NCBI RefSeq assembly: GCF_047948215.1 | Contig: NC_134458.1 | Coordinates: 141,464,036 to 141,528,035, forward strand | Direction: 5' to 3' | Source: Lycorma delicatula | Lineage: Eukaryota; Arthropoda; Insecta; Hemiptera; Fulgoridae | Length of the DNA stretch: 64,000 nt | Shown: positions 23,201 through 38,300 of the stretch, in pieces | Position numbering within the stretch: the first letter of the stretch is position 1 | Layout: every line of letters starts with the position of its first letter | Notes under the pieces: generated by a model | Database searches by the model: none | The model's input: the letters and a program-made list of their open reading frames with translations, nothing else | What the model was told of the DNA's origin: nothing | Made by a program: the position numbers and the translations under genes

Positions 23201-26200
23201 ATTCATCAGTAAACCACAACTAAACAAACCATATTGTTATGATTTTAAGCCGTTTATTTTAAAAACTTCAAATTATCATCAGAATAAAATCAGAATGTTA
23301 CACACTATTTGTCTTTTAGTTTATTTGTCTTTGATAGTAAAATTTAAATATTTCATAAATAAGTGACTAAGAACCTCCTGTTATATTTTACCTTACAGGT
23401 CAATCTAGTGTATCAGCAATTAAAAGGTTTTGTTGCGGGATATAATATATTTAAAAGCACAAGTGAACCAAATCTAACTTATGAAGATATTTTGTAAGTG
23501 CAATTTTTATTTTATACAAAAAAATAAAATTTTTTCATGGTTTTAATTTATCCTTTTAATATATACTAATGATAAAATACTATATATACTAAATACTAAT
23601 GATATAATATTAGTATTTTATGTCTGAAATAGAAATATATCTGAAAATAAAAAATAATATTTATGAAATAAATTACATACATATCTGAAATAAAAAAAGG
23701 GAATTTGCTGGAATTATAACTGTGAAGTAGTTTTTAATATTATATGCAATAGTATCATTAGATATATAAGATAGATATATATGTCTGAAAAAAAAAATCT
23801 CTATGTTGTTAGATTATATTTACTTCATTACATTAAAGTTACAAATGTATGCATTGTATTACATGAAAGTACAAAGTCTAAAGTTTGTTTTAACAAACAA
23901 TAATTATAAAATTAGCTTTGATGAAAACTTTAACAATTTTATTAATGTTTTTCAGCTTGCCCTTTTGTAAAAAGTTAAGTTAACTGTTTAGTAAACAGTT
24001 TAAACGTAAAAAGAAAAACACATTTTACTAAATGACTTTTAAAGTTCAGTTCTACATTAATGAATCTGTTAGAATACCTGACAACATAATTTTGGTTGGT
24101 AACTTCTAAAATTGTTTGAAAAATTACAAAAGAATTTATGATAGTTATTCTTAATGCTAAAAGTTTTTATTATGATAATGTAATACCTAATTCAATAAAT
24201 ACATCTAAAACTACGTGAGCAGTTATCAAAACTGAAGTGGATTTGAAAATGAGACAGGTCAGATGAAAGAAATATAAAATACAAAAGGACTCAACATCCA
24301 CTATTTCACCCTATTCATGTAGCACTATTATTTAATAAATTCTGTTCTGGTAATTCACCTAACAGTAATATCGATTCATTCCAAACAGAACCATTCACCT
24401 TGAATGGTTTTGTAAATGAATCAATGTAAATATAAAATACATTTAGTGGACATTGATGAAATTACTGTTACTATTTTAAAGTAAGACAGATGCTATTATT
24501 GTGCTTATAATAAATTCAATGAATCTTGCAACAATGGATTACTTCCCAACTGCCTTAAGAATTATTATTATCATTCCCCTACTTTATAAAGATGGTGCAC
24601 TCAACTTACAAAAATATAGGGTAATTTCATTATTATTTGTATTTCTACTGTATTTTAAAAATTACAAAACATAACTTTTAACAATTTTTGAAAAGCATAG
24701 TGTATTAACAAATCTTCAGCATGATTTTGGGGAGAAAGATTGTTTACTGTCAGTGATATCATAGTTTTTAGAAAAATATTTTAGATAATCTAGACAACAA
24801 AAAAATTTACTTTTAATTTTTTTGGAATTTTGTTAAATCAATCAAATTAGTTTCACATTTTTTATTGATTAAAAAGATAAGTAAATACAATGGACACCTT
24901 TGCAATGGGTACTTTTCTTTAAAGAACTGCTTTCAACTGCTTAAAGTTTACTTTACCAAGTGTAAAAAGGCACTTGAAATTTTGCCTTTTATAAGAATAA
25001 ACATTATTCTTATTAGATTTGAGGATCTAGTTTGTAGATCCTCACTTCAAGATGTAGAATGCAACAAAGAAGTGTCTTCAATTCCATACGGTTTCCTTTG
25101 CTCCATCCACAAATTCTTGTTCACAATTCTTTTTTTTTGTGGACTAGCGTGTCTGCCCATTCTTGACATAAACATGTGTTTTTACGTACTAATCAGAATA
25201 AAAGATTTATTTATTTATGCTACTAGTTAAATTTTAGAAAGCCTCATTTACACAAAAAGGTTATAATCAATCTAACAGGAAAAGTTCACTAGACTTTATA
25301 ATTTAGATGTTTATTTTATTGTTAATATCTTGATGACAAACATGGAATGATATTTTTTATATATCTGATGACAGTACTTGTGTTTCATAAAACATAATTT
25401 TAATACATGTTCCAATAAAGTTATACAATAAATAAAAGTGTTTATTTCCTCTACAGCAACTTCTGTTACAATACTGTCATCTTCAATTATCTTACTTAAA
25501 GGAAGTCTATTTTACATTACCTCATGGGTTTTCCAGATTTTTTGGCCAGGTTAGTCAAGATGAAATGATTTACACTTACAAGTCTACACAAAATAGTTCA
25601 GTTAGGTGTGTATTCAAGGATGGTTAGGATGTATATATCTTTAGCCAACCTCAAAAATAGGCTGCAATTCAGGTACAGTATGTATAAGTGCCTCAATCCT
25701 AATGTTATAGTCAACTTTATATGATTCACAAGTTACTCTCGAAAAATTACTTTGCCATTTTCAATAATAACTAGTACTCCATGTCTGCACAAAGCTTCAT
25801 TCTACAGAAATGGCAATTGTAGTGCTCCCTGGTTTTCATACTGCTCAGTTTTCAAGTACTTTTCATAATTATGTATACTCAGTGATATGTATTTTAAGGC
25901 TACGTTAAGGCCCTGGATTTTAGTTTTCAACATTCCTGTTCAAACCAAAGATATTACTTCCTCTTCCCAATACCCAAGGTGCTTAGCCTCTTGGCATATT
26001 GTCCGTGTAGCATTTGCTAAAGTAATTAATCAGTAAGTTGGTACTGAAGGAAAATGGAGAGAGCATAAAAGTAGTTTCCCACTGTCTTCTTCAATAAGTC
26101 AAATATACTATTGCATTTATTTCAACCCACTAACCTTACCAAAATACTGTTGATACTAAGCAGTACGAGTCAGCTTTAAGGAAAAATCCATAGTGACTAT

Positions 26201-29200
26201 CCATTGTCAACAATAAGATGAAAAAAATTAATAATAACATTACCAAATCATTAATACATAACATATTATAATTTGTTTCAAGGTTCATGAATCTGGCAGG
26301 TGATTTGGAAGATTTAGTTGATAAATTTAAACCAGAAGGAAGTCTTCCAAGAAAGATATTTGATGAAGGTCATTGTTCAGCTATTATTAAACTTTTGCCT
26401 AAAAATAAAGATTTATATGTTGCTCACAATACATGGTCAAGGTAAGGAAAGAGGGTATTATTACATTTTAATAAACAAATATTAAAAACCGAACACATAA
26501 AAGGTTTGGTAAAAAAATTAGTTAACTTTTTCTTTAAAAAATTTTATTAATATTTACAGTATTATACAAATAATATCCTTCAAAGAACTCTTTTCCTTAT
26601 ACACACTTTTCCCAATGTCCTTCTACTTCAAGAAGCAGCTCTGGAATGCACTTTTCAAATTATCTTTCAGGACATTCTGCAAATTTTCTTTTATAGTATA
26701 TCATCTCAAATCTCTGTCCTATTAATGAAAGTTTTTATTTTGAAAATTAAAAAAGGTCAGTAGGATTTTGGTAGGGTGAGTACAGTAGGTGATGGATGAC
26801 AATGAACAAATTTTCTGCACAAAACTTGCGAATAAAAGTGATGCATGGGCCTGGTGTATTGTCATAATGAAGAAACCAGAAGTTGACATGCCAAAGTTCA
26901 GGTCTCTCCTGACTTTTCAGAGAAATATCTGATGGCTTTTCACAGAAATATCTAGTTTCACTTAACCATATGCCTCAGGAATAATCAAACTGAGTTTGTT
27001 CAAGACTACATATTTATGAGTACAGTTACATTACACTAATAAGTTGCTAATGACTAATTGCTGATGCAACTAAAATTAAAAAAAGAGGTAGTGGCAAACT
27101 CTCAATTGAATTAATCATTTGACTATACAATCCTTCAAATGTTGAACAAGCAACAGTTCAATTACAGACGCCTAAATGTTATGAAGTTAGGTACCATAAA
27201 ATATACATTTCTATTTCACCAACAGTATATTAGCAATAAAATCCAATTTTAAGGAATTGTGAAACTACTGCCTCAATTTTATTTGACACAGTAATTTTAC
27301 TTTTTAACAATTTTTTTTAATAAAGACAGATCTAACGTATTTTTATTCTTTATAGATATAATACAATGATACGTGTATTGAAACTTTACGAACTACAATA
27401 CAATAAACTACCTGGTTCAGAAACTGTAATTCCAGGAAGAAAAATATCATTTTCAAGTTATCCTGGTGTTATTCATTCTATTGATGATTTTTACACTACA
27501 ATATCAGGTCTGGCTGTACAAGAAACAACTATTGGTAATAGTAACAGTGATTTATGGAGATATGTAAAACCTAACGGAACAGTAAGGGCAATTCTATTCA
27601 TATATAAGCATGCGTGTGTGTTTCTCTCTCTGTGCATGTGTATGTGTGTGTGTGTGTGTGCACATGCATATGTGCATGTGGGGGGCACATGCGCGATGTT
27701 TGTTTATGTGTGTTTACACAAGTAGTGCTCGTTTGCACTAGTAGTACAAGTACAAGTAGGGTTTGTTTGTGTTTCTTACATTTTATAACTTTTTGATTTT
27801 ATTGTTGAAATGGATCATTTGGTTTTTAGTATTCACTCTTGCTATTAGAGAGCACCATTTTTAATGTGTAAGAAATAGTGAATAAAATATGAACATAATT
27901 CATACTGAAAATTATAAGAGTAGAAACAATCTTGAGAATATTAGTAGTCTTACATTTTACACTTTGTGAAAAATAAGTATTAAATTTTAATTCTTCCATA
28001 AAACAGTGACTGAATTTTTTTAAAATTTAATAAATCTCATAAATATTCTAAGAGTTCACACTGTAAAATCTTAAAATAAATGTGAAAATTCAATTATTAG
28101 TTAACAATTTTTATTTTTATTTTTTTAATAAAAAACTCTAGACATAAATTTTATTGTTTTTATACAGTCTACATCTTACTTCAGTTAAGTGACAAATAAT
28201 CCAGTTCTTATGGTCAAATATTCTGCACTGAGGAAAATAGTTTTCTGGTGACTACTAAAAACATTAATTTTTTTTAATTGTTGATCAGCAAAAATTAGTT
28301 TGATAATAAACAACACAAAGTTCATTGATCAGCATTATGAAATGTGGTTACATGCTTGAAACAATTTTAACTATAGAATTGATAAAAGGTTAAATGTAAA
28401 AGTTCTGACCTGGCAGATCTAGTTATTGGATTTTGCAGAGGATCATTTTGAATATAAATATAAGTACCAATATATATAAATTTAAAGTTAATTTCATGAA
28501 TTATTATAGATTAATAATGATCTGAATATGCCATGCCTGTGGCAACCGAGAATGTTAAATACAAAAAAAATTTAAGTAATGTACTACTAATGATTTAGAT
28601 CTCATTTTCTACAATACATCATGCTTGCATAGATGTTATACTGTTCAGGGAAGCAATTTATTTGCAGTTAGTCACAGTTATAATCCCCTTAAATTTTTTT
28701 TTACAGGTTTTTGAATTTATTCGAATAATGGTCGCCAATCGTTTAGGCTCAGATGGTAAGAGTTGGTCAACTATTTTTTCTCAGTATAACAGTGGAACAT
28801 ACAATAACCAATGGATGGTTGTCGATTACAACAAATTTACACCAGGGTTAGTTGAATAGCTGATTAATAACTCATATAAATATAATATAACTGAAAATAC
28901 ACCTTGTTTATTAAAGTAACATATTTTAAATATGATTTCTTAAACTGTTTTCTGCCATTTTCATCATTTTAAATTGCAATAATAGATTTCAAAGGTCTGT
29001 AGCAGAGCTTATTGATTATTGTATGTATATTGTTACAATTTCACATTTTATTTTTCTACGCTCTCCACATGTAGATAGTGATATTGTCAACTTTAATTTG
29101 AAATTACGGAAATACTGTTTTTAGAGCAATCAAAAAGCTTGATTTTTGGAGACTGCCACTGTAAGCATTATTAAATTGCACTTTAGTAATACGCTTTGGT

Positions 29201-32200
29201 AACATGTGCTTTCGTAATATACATTACTAAAGTAGATTACTAAATTGCTCTAATAAACATGAAATGTCTACACAGTATAACTTGTTCACTAATGTGTTTG
29301 TGACCCATCTCATGTACTCTTTTTAAACCATCCTCTACAAATAAATTTTGGTTTTGTTATCATTGCTATAGTTATGGAATACTGTTTATATAACAATTTT
29401 TAAACAACGTATAAATGGTATATTTTAAGATGAAAAACTTTGCCAGCGTCTGAGATACTTTTGCTAAAAATCAAGCTTCCTTATGTTTGATTTACTGCCA
29501 CTGTAAGCATTGAGTTGTGCTGGTGATGTGGCACTGATGTTTAGATTAAGTTTTGAACAGTTTTGTTTTTCATTAGTGTTCCTTTTTTTTGTACTTTAAT
29601 TTGTTTATTTTATTTACTTTTTTTCTTATTTTTTGTTTCTTTCATATGTTATCTGAACTGTGTTTTATCATTTAGAACATGGTTTTTATACATTTTTAGT
29701 TACCCAGGTGGTGACATCAAATAATATTATAAATTACATATAATATTATAAATATATTATATTAGGTAATATATTAAATAATATAAATTATATCAAATAA
29801 TATTACATCAAATACAAATCTTATGGGAATTGTAAATAGCAAAAAAGTAAAAATTTGTTACCTTATTTTCCATAAGGTTTAGAAAAACAAATTCAATGTA
29901 GAACTGTAATATTATAAAAAATTATAATTATAATATTAAAAATCATTTTGAAAATTCATTATTACATCAGCTAAAATTGAGTTCTCTATTGTTTTATTAG
30001 GAAACCACCAAAGACGGGACTTCTTTGGATTTTAGAACAAATTCCTGGCCATATAACTGCAAAAGATCAAACATCTTTACTAAAGAAGAAAACTTATTGG
30101 CCAAGCTACAATATCCCATTTTATAAAGATGTATTCAAACTTAGTGGATATGATAAATTAGTGTCAAAATATGGAAAATGGTAAAAGCTAAGTTTTTTGT
30201 GTTTTATACATTAATTTTAAGCACATACAAGCCTGAATAACTGGTTAAATTGTATTGATAAGTGTTTTATTACAGTAAAAAAAAGTAAGTTCCTAGTCAT
30301 ATATATTATACAGTAAAATATGATTATGCAGAATAGTGATGCTGATAGAAAATCAAAGATAATATACACAATAAGTAAATGTTTAATCTTTACATGAATT
30401 AGGCCATTGATGTTTTTATTAAAAATTGATTTAGTAAGTTATGAGAACAAATTATTTTATAAATGTGTTGAAACTGCATAGTATTTAAGGCAATTTATTT
30501 ATTTTCCATTCTGAAAAATTTGTTAATGTAATCAGCATAATATTTTTTAATGGGTTTTTATTTGCATTTAACTACTTGCTATTGGTTTATTAAGAATGAC
30601 AGTGTGGTATATAGAAAAGGTTAAGTGAATTTTGTTCTTAAGTCTAAAAATTTGAGTTGTAAGTTTAGAAACCAAAGTGAAAAATGTATGTGCCACCCTA
30701 TCCTATCCTTACTTATCCTTTCATTGCTACCAAGACATATTTTAACCTTCACACATATGAGCAAGTCTATCAAATATTTTTAAAAGTCTATAAAGATCGT
30801 CTGTTTGTAAAATAAACACAAGAATAAAATTATAAGAGTTAAGGACAGGGAAAAGTTTACAAAGGAATAGCCAGAGTAGAAAAAATTGTCATCTCTAAGT
30901 ATTAAACTCATATCTTCTGGATGTTTTTGTATATTGAAAAAAACCATACAGAATGTTGAAGAAACCAATACCAATTCACTTTTAATATTGTTAATAAATA
31001 TTGTGTGAACAGTTATATGAAATTATATTACAATTTCTAAAATTGTTATTTATAATTATTCAATTTATTCAGTTATTGAAAACTATGAGTGTAAATGTAT
31101 ATATTTATTTAATTATAGGTAAGAGATAGCATTTTAATTTTCTATAATAGCTGGTTTTTTATCCTTTAAATGTAAAATTACCTTCTCATAAATAAGTGGT
31201 TTTACAAAAATAATCAGTTCTGAAATTGTTTAATTTACCATCAAATATTATAAAATTAGTTCCAATAAGTTCTATTACTGGAAAATTACTTATAAAATTA
31301 TATTTTATCTAATTATAAAATCTTATGTTATAAACTATAAATGTAAAAATAGAGATTATCTGGGATATAATCCGGTGACGACAACTCAGCAAACAAAATT
31401 TCATACTAACATCATTTTTTAAGTTTAGTTTCATAGAAATAAAGTAATAAGAATTTAAAATGAATTGATTACAACTTATAATTAGTAACACAGTTGTTAC
31501 ATATCCAAAAATTTATACCATTCTAAATGAAAAATGGGAGCAGATGTTATAATAAAAAAAAAAAAATGTTTAACATATAGTAAATTACGATAAATTTTTG
31601 TATTATTTACATATCTGGGCATTTGATATTCTATGATAAATTATAAATTAATACTAAATTATATAATACATTTCTCTCTACATAAATTATTCAGTAACAA
31701 TTTAGAATGAAATCAAAATTGTGGGTGGTATAATCAGTGGCTGGCTTAATGAAGTTTCTTTGGAAAATTTACCCTATATCACATGCGCAGCAGAGAAATA
31801 CCTATTTAAAACTGAATCTTAAATATATATCTAAATCCTCCCCACCAAAAAACACCAGCCAAATTGAATTTATCTGTTACAATTTTGCAGAATTCCAAAA
31901 ACTTAACTGGCGATTTTCTATCCACTTGTGTGTTTTTCAGACTTACATGGAGTTTTCTGATTCTTTGAATTAAAATTTTTGGGAGGGAAGTTTTGAATCC
32001 AACAAAATTATTATTTGCTATATGAATCAGCTATTTTCTGTCCACAGAAACAATTTCAAAAGTAGAATTTGATTTCAGAATGGAATTTGGAGTTTCCAAA
32101 GTTCAGGAAATAAATTATTTTTACTTGGTGGTACAGTGGTGTAAAAATAGGCATTTTATCAACTCAATTCTGTTTTGAGGAATAATTAATATCAAAAAAG

Positions 32201-35200
32201 AGGTATAACTTTTTTTTGTTTGATGAAAAATTAAGAGTTATGAAAACTCGAATACTATCAGTTTTAAAAAAGAGCTTTTTATGAATAGCTGTGTTGATTT
32301 GTTTTAAAAGAAATGTAATAAATTAATATTAACATGATCAAAGTGCTTATGGAAAAGTCCATATTATTTTTTTCAGACCCAAGAAAAGGTTTAAAAAATA
32401 TAACCTCTGATAATGTACTACAAAGCATCAATGTAGCACTGACATCTCCTATATGGCACATACTAGACAATATATTTTATTTATTAATTTTACATCATTA
32501 TCTCATAACACCACACATGTAGAAATAATAAATCTATGTGGAAGGCATAGATTCACAAAATATACATAAAATAACAAAATATCACAAAATAATACCCAAA
32601 ATTACAGTTATAAAGCACACTATTTCCAAATATACTCCAGTAGCATATTACAAACAAAACGCAATTAAAGATAATTTCCTTAAGATCTAAAACATTTTAC
32701 ATTAACATCAGTTACATAACAAGCATTAATTCTAATTGTTTTTCAGCAATTTATATTTTAAATGAAATATGGTATTATTTTATGTTTTAATTAAGATATT
32801 TTTCATCCATTAAACAATCTTGTTGATGTTACTAACAACTTCAAAATTGTTTATAAATATATATATATATATATATATACAAATAATTCATCAACATACT
32901 GACCACTGTGTTAATAAAATCTAATATTATATAAAACATAAACCACCAAAACACAATAATTAGATAAGTTAAATAAACTTACCATATTAATTTCCAGTAA
33001 CTAGTTTTTGCAGTATCCTGCATCTTCAATTTGTATTAAATTCTATATCTATTGCATTAAAACATAATCTTTTAATTTTTTGTCATTTTATTAGAAATTA
33101 TGTTTTACGTTTTGAATAATATGAGCGTACATGTAAATTTTGCTGTCCAATTTTAGATTTATTTTTGTCAAATTATAAAGCAAATTTTAAGTTAAAGTAA
33201 ACATTATAACTGTATAACACATAATATACTGAAGTGCTTAAATGAAGGTCACAATTTTTTACAGAAATGTCTTTGTGTTTATGGATTATATTGAGAGCAT
33301 AACAAAAAATCTACCATGAAAGAACTAAGTAAAATTAAAAGTGATTGTATAAGAAATATCTGTTCATAATTTTTTTTTTGCAATCTGATATGTTATAGGT
33401 TCAGTTATGAGGGTGCCCCAAGAGCAAAAATAATGAAGAGAGATCACAAAAAAATAAAAAATATGGATTCACTGATGTCATTCATGCGGTCAAATAATTA
33501 CACACATGACCCTCTTTCAAAATGTCTTTGTACACCACCATACAGCGCCTCTAATGCAATTGCTGCAAGGTAAGAACTTACTTAGGTAAATATTAAAATA
33601 AGTAAATATCACCTACAATTGTGAAATTTGTTTTAAAAATCACAATATTATCTGAAGTTACAAGAGTTTGAAATTTTTTCAATCCATATTTCTGTTGGAA
33701 ATTATTTATCTTATAATCTACTTTTTGTCAAGCATTGACAACATACTTCAAGGGATGTCTCTAAAATAAAGACCGCTGGGAAGTTTCTCTCCTTAAGGTT
33801 GGTGAATCCATGTCGTTCATGGCCACGCTAGTAATGTACATATTGCATTGTTGTCGCGTTGTATTATCTTTGATCACGCATGAGTTATGACGTTATAAAA
33901 TGAATAGGAAAATCGATGTTGCCGCCAACTGTGAAATACATGGAGTCATACGTTTTTTAAACCATCAAAACGTTTCTTTTAGCGAGTGTGTTGGGTTTCC
34001 TTTTTATTAAACTCTAATATAAATTTATCTGAAAGATTATTCTATAAAATTCCTAATATGTGTATATTTTAATTTTTGCTCAATGATACATTGAAGCTGC
34101 CATTCTATGGAATTATACTTAAATGATTAGCAAACCATTTTTAGAGTGGAAAACCATAATGTTTCAACAAATAACTTATATCTAATTCTAATTTTTTTAA
34201 TTACATCTAGATAGTCACATCCTGAAATAAATTTTCAACATAAAATTGTTTCTTGATTGGTTAACTGATTGAATGCTTGACTAATTATATGTATTGAGTT
34301 CAGACTTATGACCTAAGTTTAAGTATTCATGAATAAAATCAGAATAATCAATCTTAAGAGTATGATTACGATTAAGTTCTATTATGTCCTAAACTTAAAA
34401 ATCTTTGTTTGGCATTGCCAACTGAATCACCAAGTTTTACAGTTTCTGATTTTCATGGAAGTGGGACAACAAATCTTCTATGTTCATTTCAATATGTTTC
34501 TTAGAAAAATGGTGTTATTGAAAAATGGTCATGGAGTTATTTTCTCAATGAAGGATGAAAATTTAAGATTGTCATTTCAAGTAAAGAATGATGAAATTGG
34601 TTCATTATGTTGTTTATTGACGGGCAAATTTCCAGCAGGATTATAGCCTGGTTTCCTGAATGAATACACATTGAGCATTACAAAAGTGAATTTATTTAGT
34701 ATGATAAGATTGAGATAAAATTCAGCACCACGAATAATGTCAATTTTGGAAGAAATGTTAACTTTTTAGACAAATTAGAATTAAATATGATGAAAGATTC
34801 TGCTGAAAGATTGTCAGTTACATTTGGCAATACAACACACTGACCTTCAAAGTGCTGAAGTCTTCCTCTAATGGGAGTTAGATTTGAGTTTGAAGCTGTA
34901 TTTGATAGACAAGAAGAATTATTAAAACCGGAGGTCATAAAATTATTCTTCTTAAGATTAAGTCCTAATTTGTGCACAAGTTTAGCTATACACAAATTTG
35001 CTTGACTACTAGACTCAAAGAGTATTCTGCAAGTTATTTCCATATTTATCTGTAGTGTTACACAGAGCAGTAGGTAATAGGATTTTTCTGTTTTAAATTT
35101 AAAGGCATAATGAGTATTAGTAATTTTTTGAATTACATGTTTTATGGATTAATGAATGTTTTTCAAACATATTTTACACACATTTATTTAAAACAGTCCT

Positions 35201-35278
35201 TAACAAAATGATCAGGATGAAAACAATTAAAATAGCATTTATTTTTCAAAATTTTTTTATGTTTGTCAATACTTGAAG

Positions 35279-35333
<55 letters not shown>

Positions 35334-38300
35334 AATAAATAATGATTTGATAAAAATACCTTTTGAAATTACATGATAATTGAGTGAATTGTTTTTATGA
35401 GTTTTACTGGAATATTGTTGTGAGCTGTTTTGATTATTAGTTGGTTTAGTACCAAACTTATGTGAAGTACTAACTGATGTATAAGACATAATTTAAGTCC
35501 CTTTTATCAGCCCCATCTCCCATTAACTGTCTTCTAGCTTCAAGAAAATCAACTGATTTCTGAAAATCAGGAAATTGTGTATTAGATAATTTTTCCTTCC
35601 ATTGCTCTGGCTATGATAGTATCTAAACTAATGTTATCTGAATTTGGTTCTGGCTGTTAAAGTATTCCTCTTCCTCTCATAATGAAATGGTGGAAGGGTA
35701 TTGGCTCCAGTTATATACATAAATACATCATTCTGTTGTCAGATAGAACTACATACCCTCAGCAACCATAGTCGTTGAGAGCGTCTATGTTGTATTTCAC
35801 TCTTACTGCGTTTGTACAGTATTTTTCATCAATAATACAAACCAGTACTTTTTAAGTACTATTATCTACATAGTATTTTTATATACTGTAGAACTTATAC
35901 AATATTTTTCCGGAATCATTATTTAACTGTTGGTTTTAGCGATTTTTGTCACGCAATGACTTCAAAGAGATAGGCCTGTCACTCACCCTCTTCATTACAG
36001 GGCAGTTTTTGGTCAGGGTGTAATGGTCCATAACCAAGCACAAGAAATGATCTGCAGTGTGAGTTTTTTGAGAATGAATCAAAAAGTATTTTAGAAAAGA
36101 ATGAATCTTTAATTCATTTTCAAAGTTAGAGAAGTACTGCTGCTGCTCTTAAAATTAGTAAGAATACAATTTTCAATATTATTAAAGAGAGGTCTAACTG
36201 TACAGAAAGGTTCATCCAAATTATCAACACCGACCAAGAGATCCTCCAATAACTGATTTAGATATGTTTGCAGCTGATGCTGACACATTTGCAACTATTA
36301 CATAAAGAAAGAATATCCAACAGCTGAGAAGTTATTAGTTTCTCTTCAGGAGGCTGAATTATTTTAGGGAAAATACTCGTCTTTACTAAAAATACTGGTC
36401 AAGATGTAAGAGATTAATTGTCTGTCATCCTGGAACAGTTGGCAGGTCTGTGAATGAAGCGCTATTAATGTTCACATCAAAGAAAACGAGCAACTACCAT
36501 GAGGAGATGAATAATGAAACATTCACAAAATGATTCAATGAAATGTTTTTGATAAAATTTAAACCAAGTAGCATCATAGTAATGCATAATGCTTCATATC
36601 ACTCTGTGCAATCTGATAAAGCACCAAATAACACTGATCAGACACATGAGGATTGGCTAGTTTCACGTGGTGTCAATGCAAACCATTTAATGACCAAAGG
36701 ACAACTTTTGAAAATTATTATGAGAAAAACCTTCAAGACCTATCAATGAGATAGTAAAAGAATCAGACCACAAAGTCATCCAATTGCCTTCCTATCATTG
36801 TCACTTCAATGCTATTGAAATTGTGCAGAGTCACATCAAAAGATATATAAAAAATAATAAGTTTACAATGATGGAAATAAAAGAAATTACACTGCAAGGT
36901 ATAAATAGTGTAACCCCTCAAGACTGGAGAAAAGCTGTGCAACATGTTAGAGGGGTTATATATGAAGCCATAAAACAAGAAATTCCCTTGGACGTAGACA
37001 GACAATTTGATTATATATTTAGAAGAACCATCTGGTTCATCTTCCGGTTCTGATAGGGCTCTGAAGATGATGAAATGGATAGAATTCAACCACTTTCTGA
37101 TGAGTAACACCACAGTATTTACTTATAATTATTTTTATTGTACAGTAGTTGTTTATCCCAATTTAAATAATATATGTTGCAGTGATTATTGTAATATTAA
37201 TGACTATTGTAAATTATTAATGTAAAAATAAGATACATTGTAGCCTAGTGTTAATAATAAAAAATTACAAAAAAAATATAACAGACCTATAATAAAAGAA
37301 ATAATACCAAAAAAATTTAATTAAAAATGATAATTTGAGAAACGGCTGACACTTAACTTTCAGAAAAAAGAATTGCTAGATCAATGGAAATGTGCTAGTG
37401 AGAGCAATGACAAGGGTAGTGAGAAAGAGAAAGTCAGATATGTTTGGCAATATTCAACATTTCACTTTCCTTCAGACCCATATGACTACGATACATTAAC
37501 CACCAGAACCAAACTGTCAATAACATCAGTGTAATTTGAAAATTAACGAATGTGTAAAAATAAGCTCAAAGACATCCACCGGTAAATTCATGGCTTTAAG
37601 TGAATTTACAGTTGAAGTGATGAGAATGTGTTGAAGAATGAGAAGTACAACATAAAAATTCTTTTTCAACTAAATTACTTTTTAGAATATTATCAATATA
37701 ATGAACAGCTATGAGTAATTTATTGTCAAATCTATTTTTTAATATAATAATTCTTATTTAGTAAATCTCATGGGTAATAGACGATATTTTGATTATATCA
37801 AATGCTGTTCCTTTGAGTGTAGAATGTAAATAATGGAGTTTTTTAATATCAGATAAATCACTTCTAGAATTCACCAAATCATTGAACATACTGAAACAAT
37901 GTTGCCACTCATGAATATTTCCATCAAAGGATGGCAATTTAATGGGTGGTAATTGAATTTGATTAACTGTATTGAGACTTGTATTTTGATTTGTATTTGA
38001 ACCATTTGAATTAAAACAATCATTAATCACTCACTATATTTAGTTTACATTCTAAATTACACAAATTATCCTCAATCTGAATCTTAATCATCTGAAACAT
38101 TTCATCAGAATTCAGCTCCTCAACTTGTGACTGAATACCACCATCATATTTTTGAGATAATTCATGAATATAGTGGTTAAAATTATTAACATATGTTTGT
38201 GCCCAAGTGATGTCAAATTTAATGACAGTACATTTACTCTTTAACCTAGTCAAAGTTACCTGCAAGTCTACTGAATTATTTAATAACATTTATGATTATA

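Larger units (their letters stand above)
18101..23398 (+). other. Intron 2 of the right PLB-like gene
   Basis: A 5.3-kb intron of which about 4.2 kb is the R1-like insertion at 18980-23149. The flanking parts (18101-18965 and 23164-23398) are AT-rich with nothing recognised. Acceptor TTTTACCTTACAG. Confidence 0.85.

Noticed and set aside
25024..25051. Short hairpin GAGGATCT...AGATCCTC in intron 3
   Set aside because: 8-bp arms are expected by chance in a window of this size.
25457..25605. Exon-like open stretch after TTTCCTCTACAG, before a GTGTGT donor, in intron 3 of the right PLB-like gene
   Set aside because: Its 149 nt would break the frame between exons 3 and 4 (exon 3 ends in phase 2 and exon 4 needs exactly one base). 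Direct splicing of exon 3 to 4 gives the expected EDILFMNLAGDLEDL.
27611..27715. 119-codon frame reading from exon 5 into TG-rich DNA
   Set aside because: The extension past 27581 is translated simple repeat after a good GTAAGG donor; it is intron, not coding.
29127..29515. Possible MITE in intron 6 (AAGCTTGATTTTT and AAAAATCAAGCTT, plus two TGCCACTGTAAGCA)
   Set aside because: The 13-bp inverted match does not extend and the other motif is a direct repeat, so no consistent element ends can be drawn.
35283..35489. 68-codon frame ending in a poly Ile-Tyr tract
   Set aside because: The tract is a translated AT microsatellite; only its N-terminal part may be decayed BEL/Pao gag, covered by that entry.
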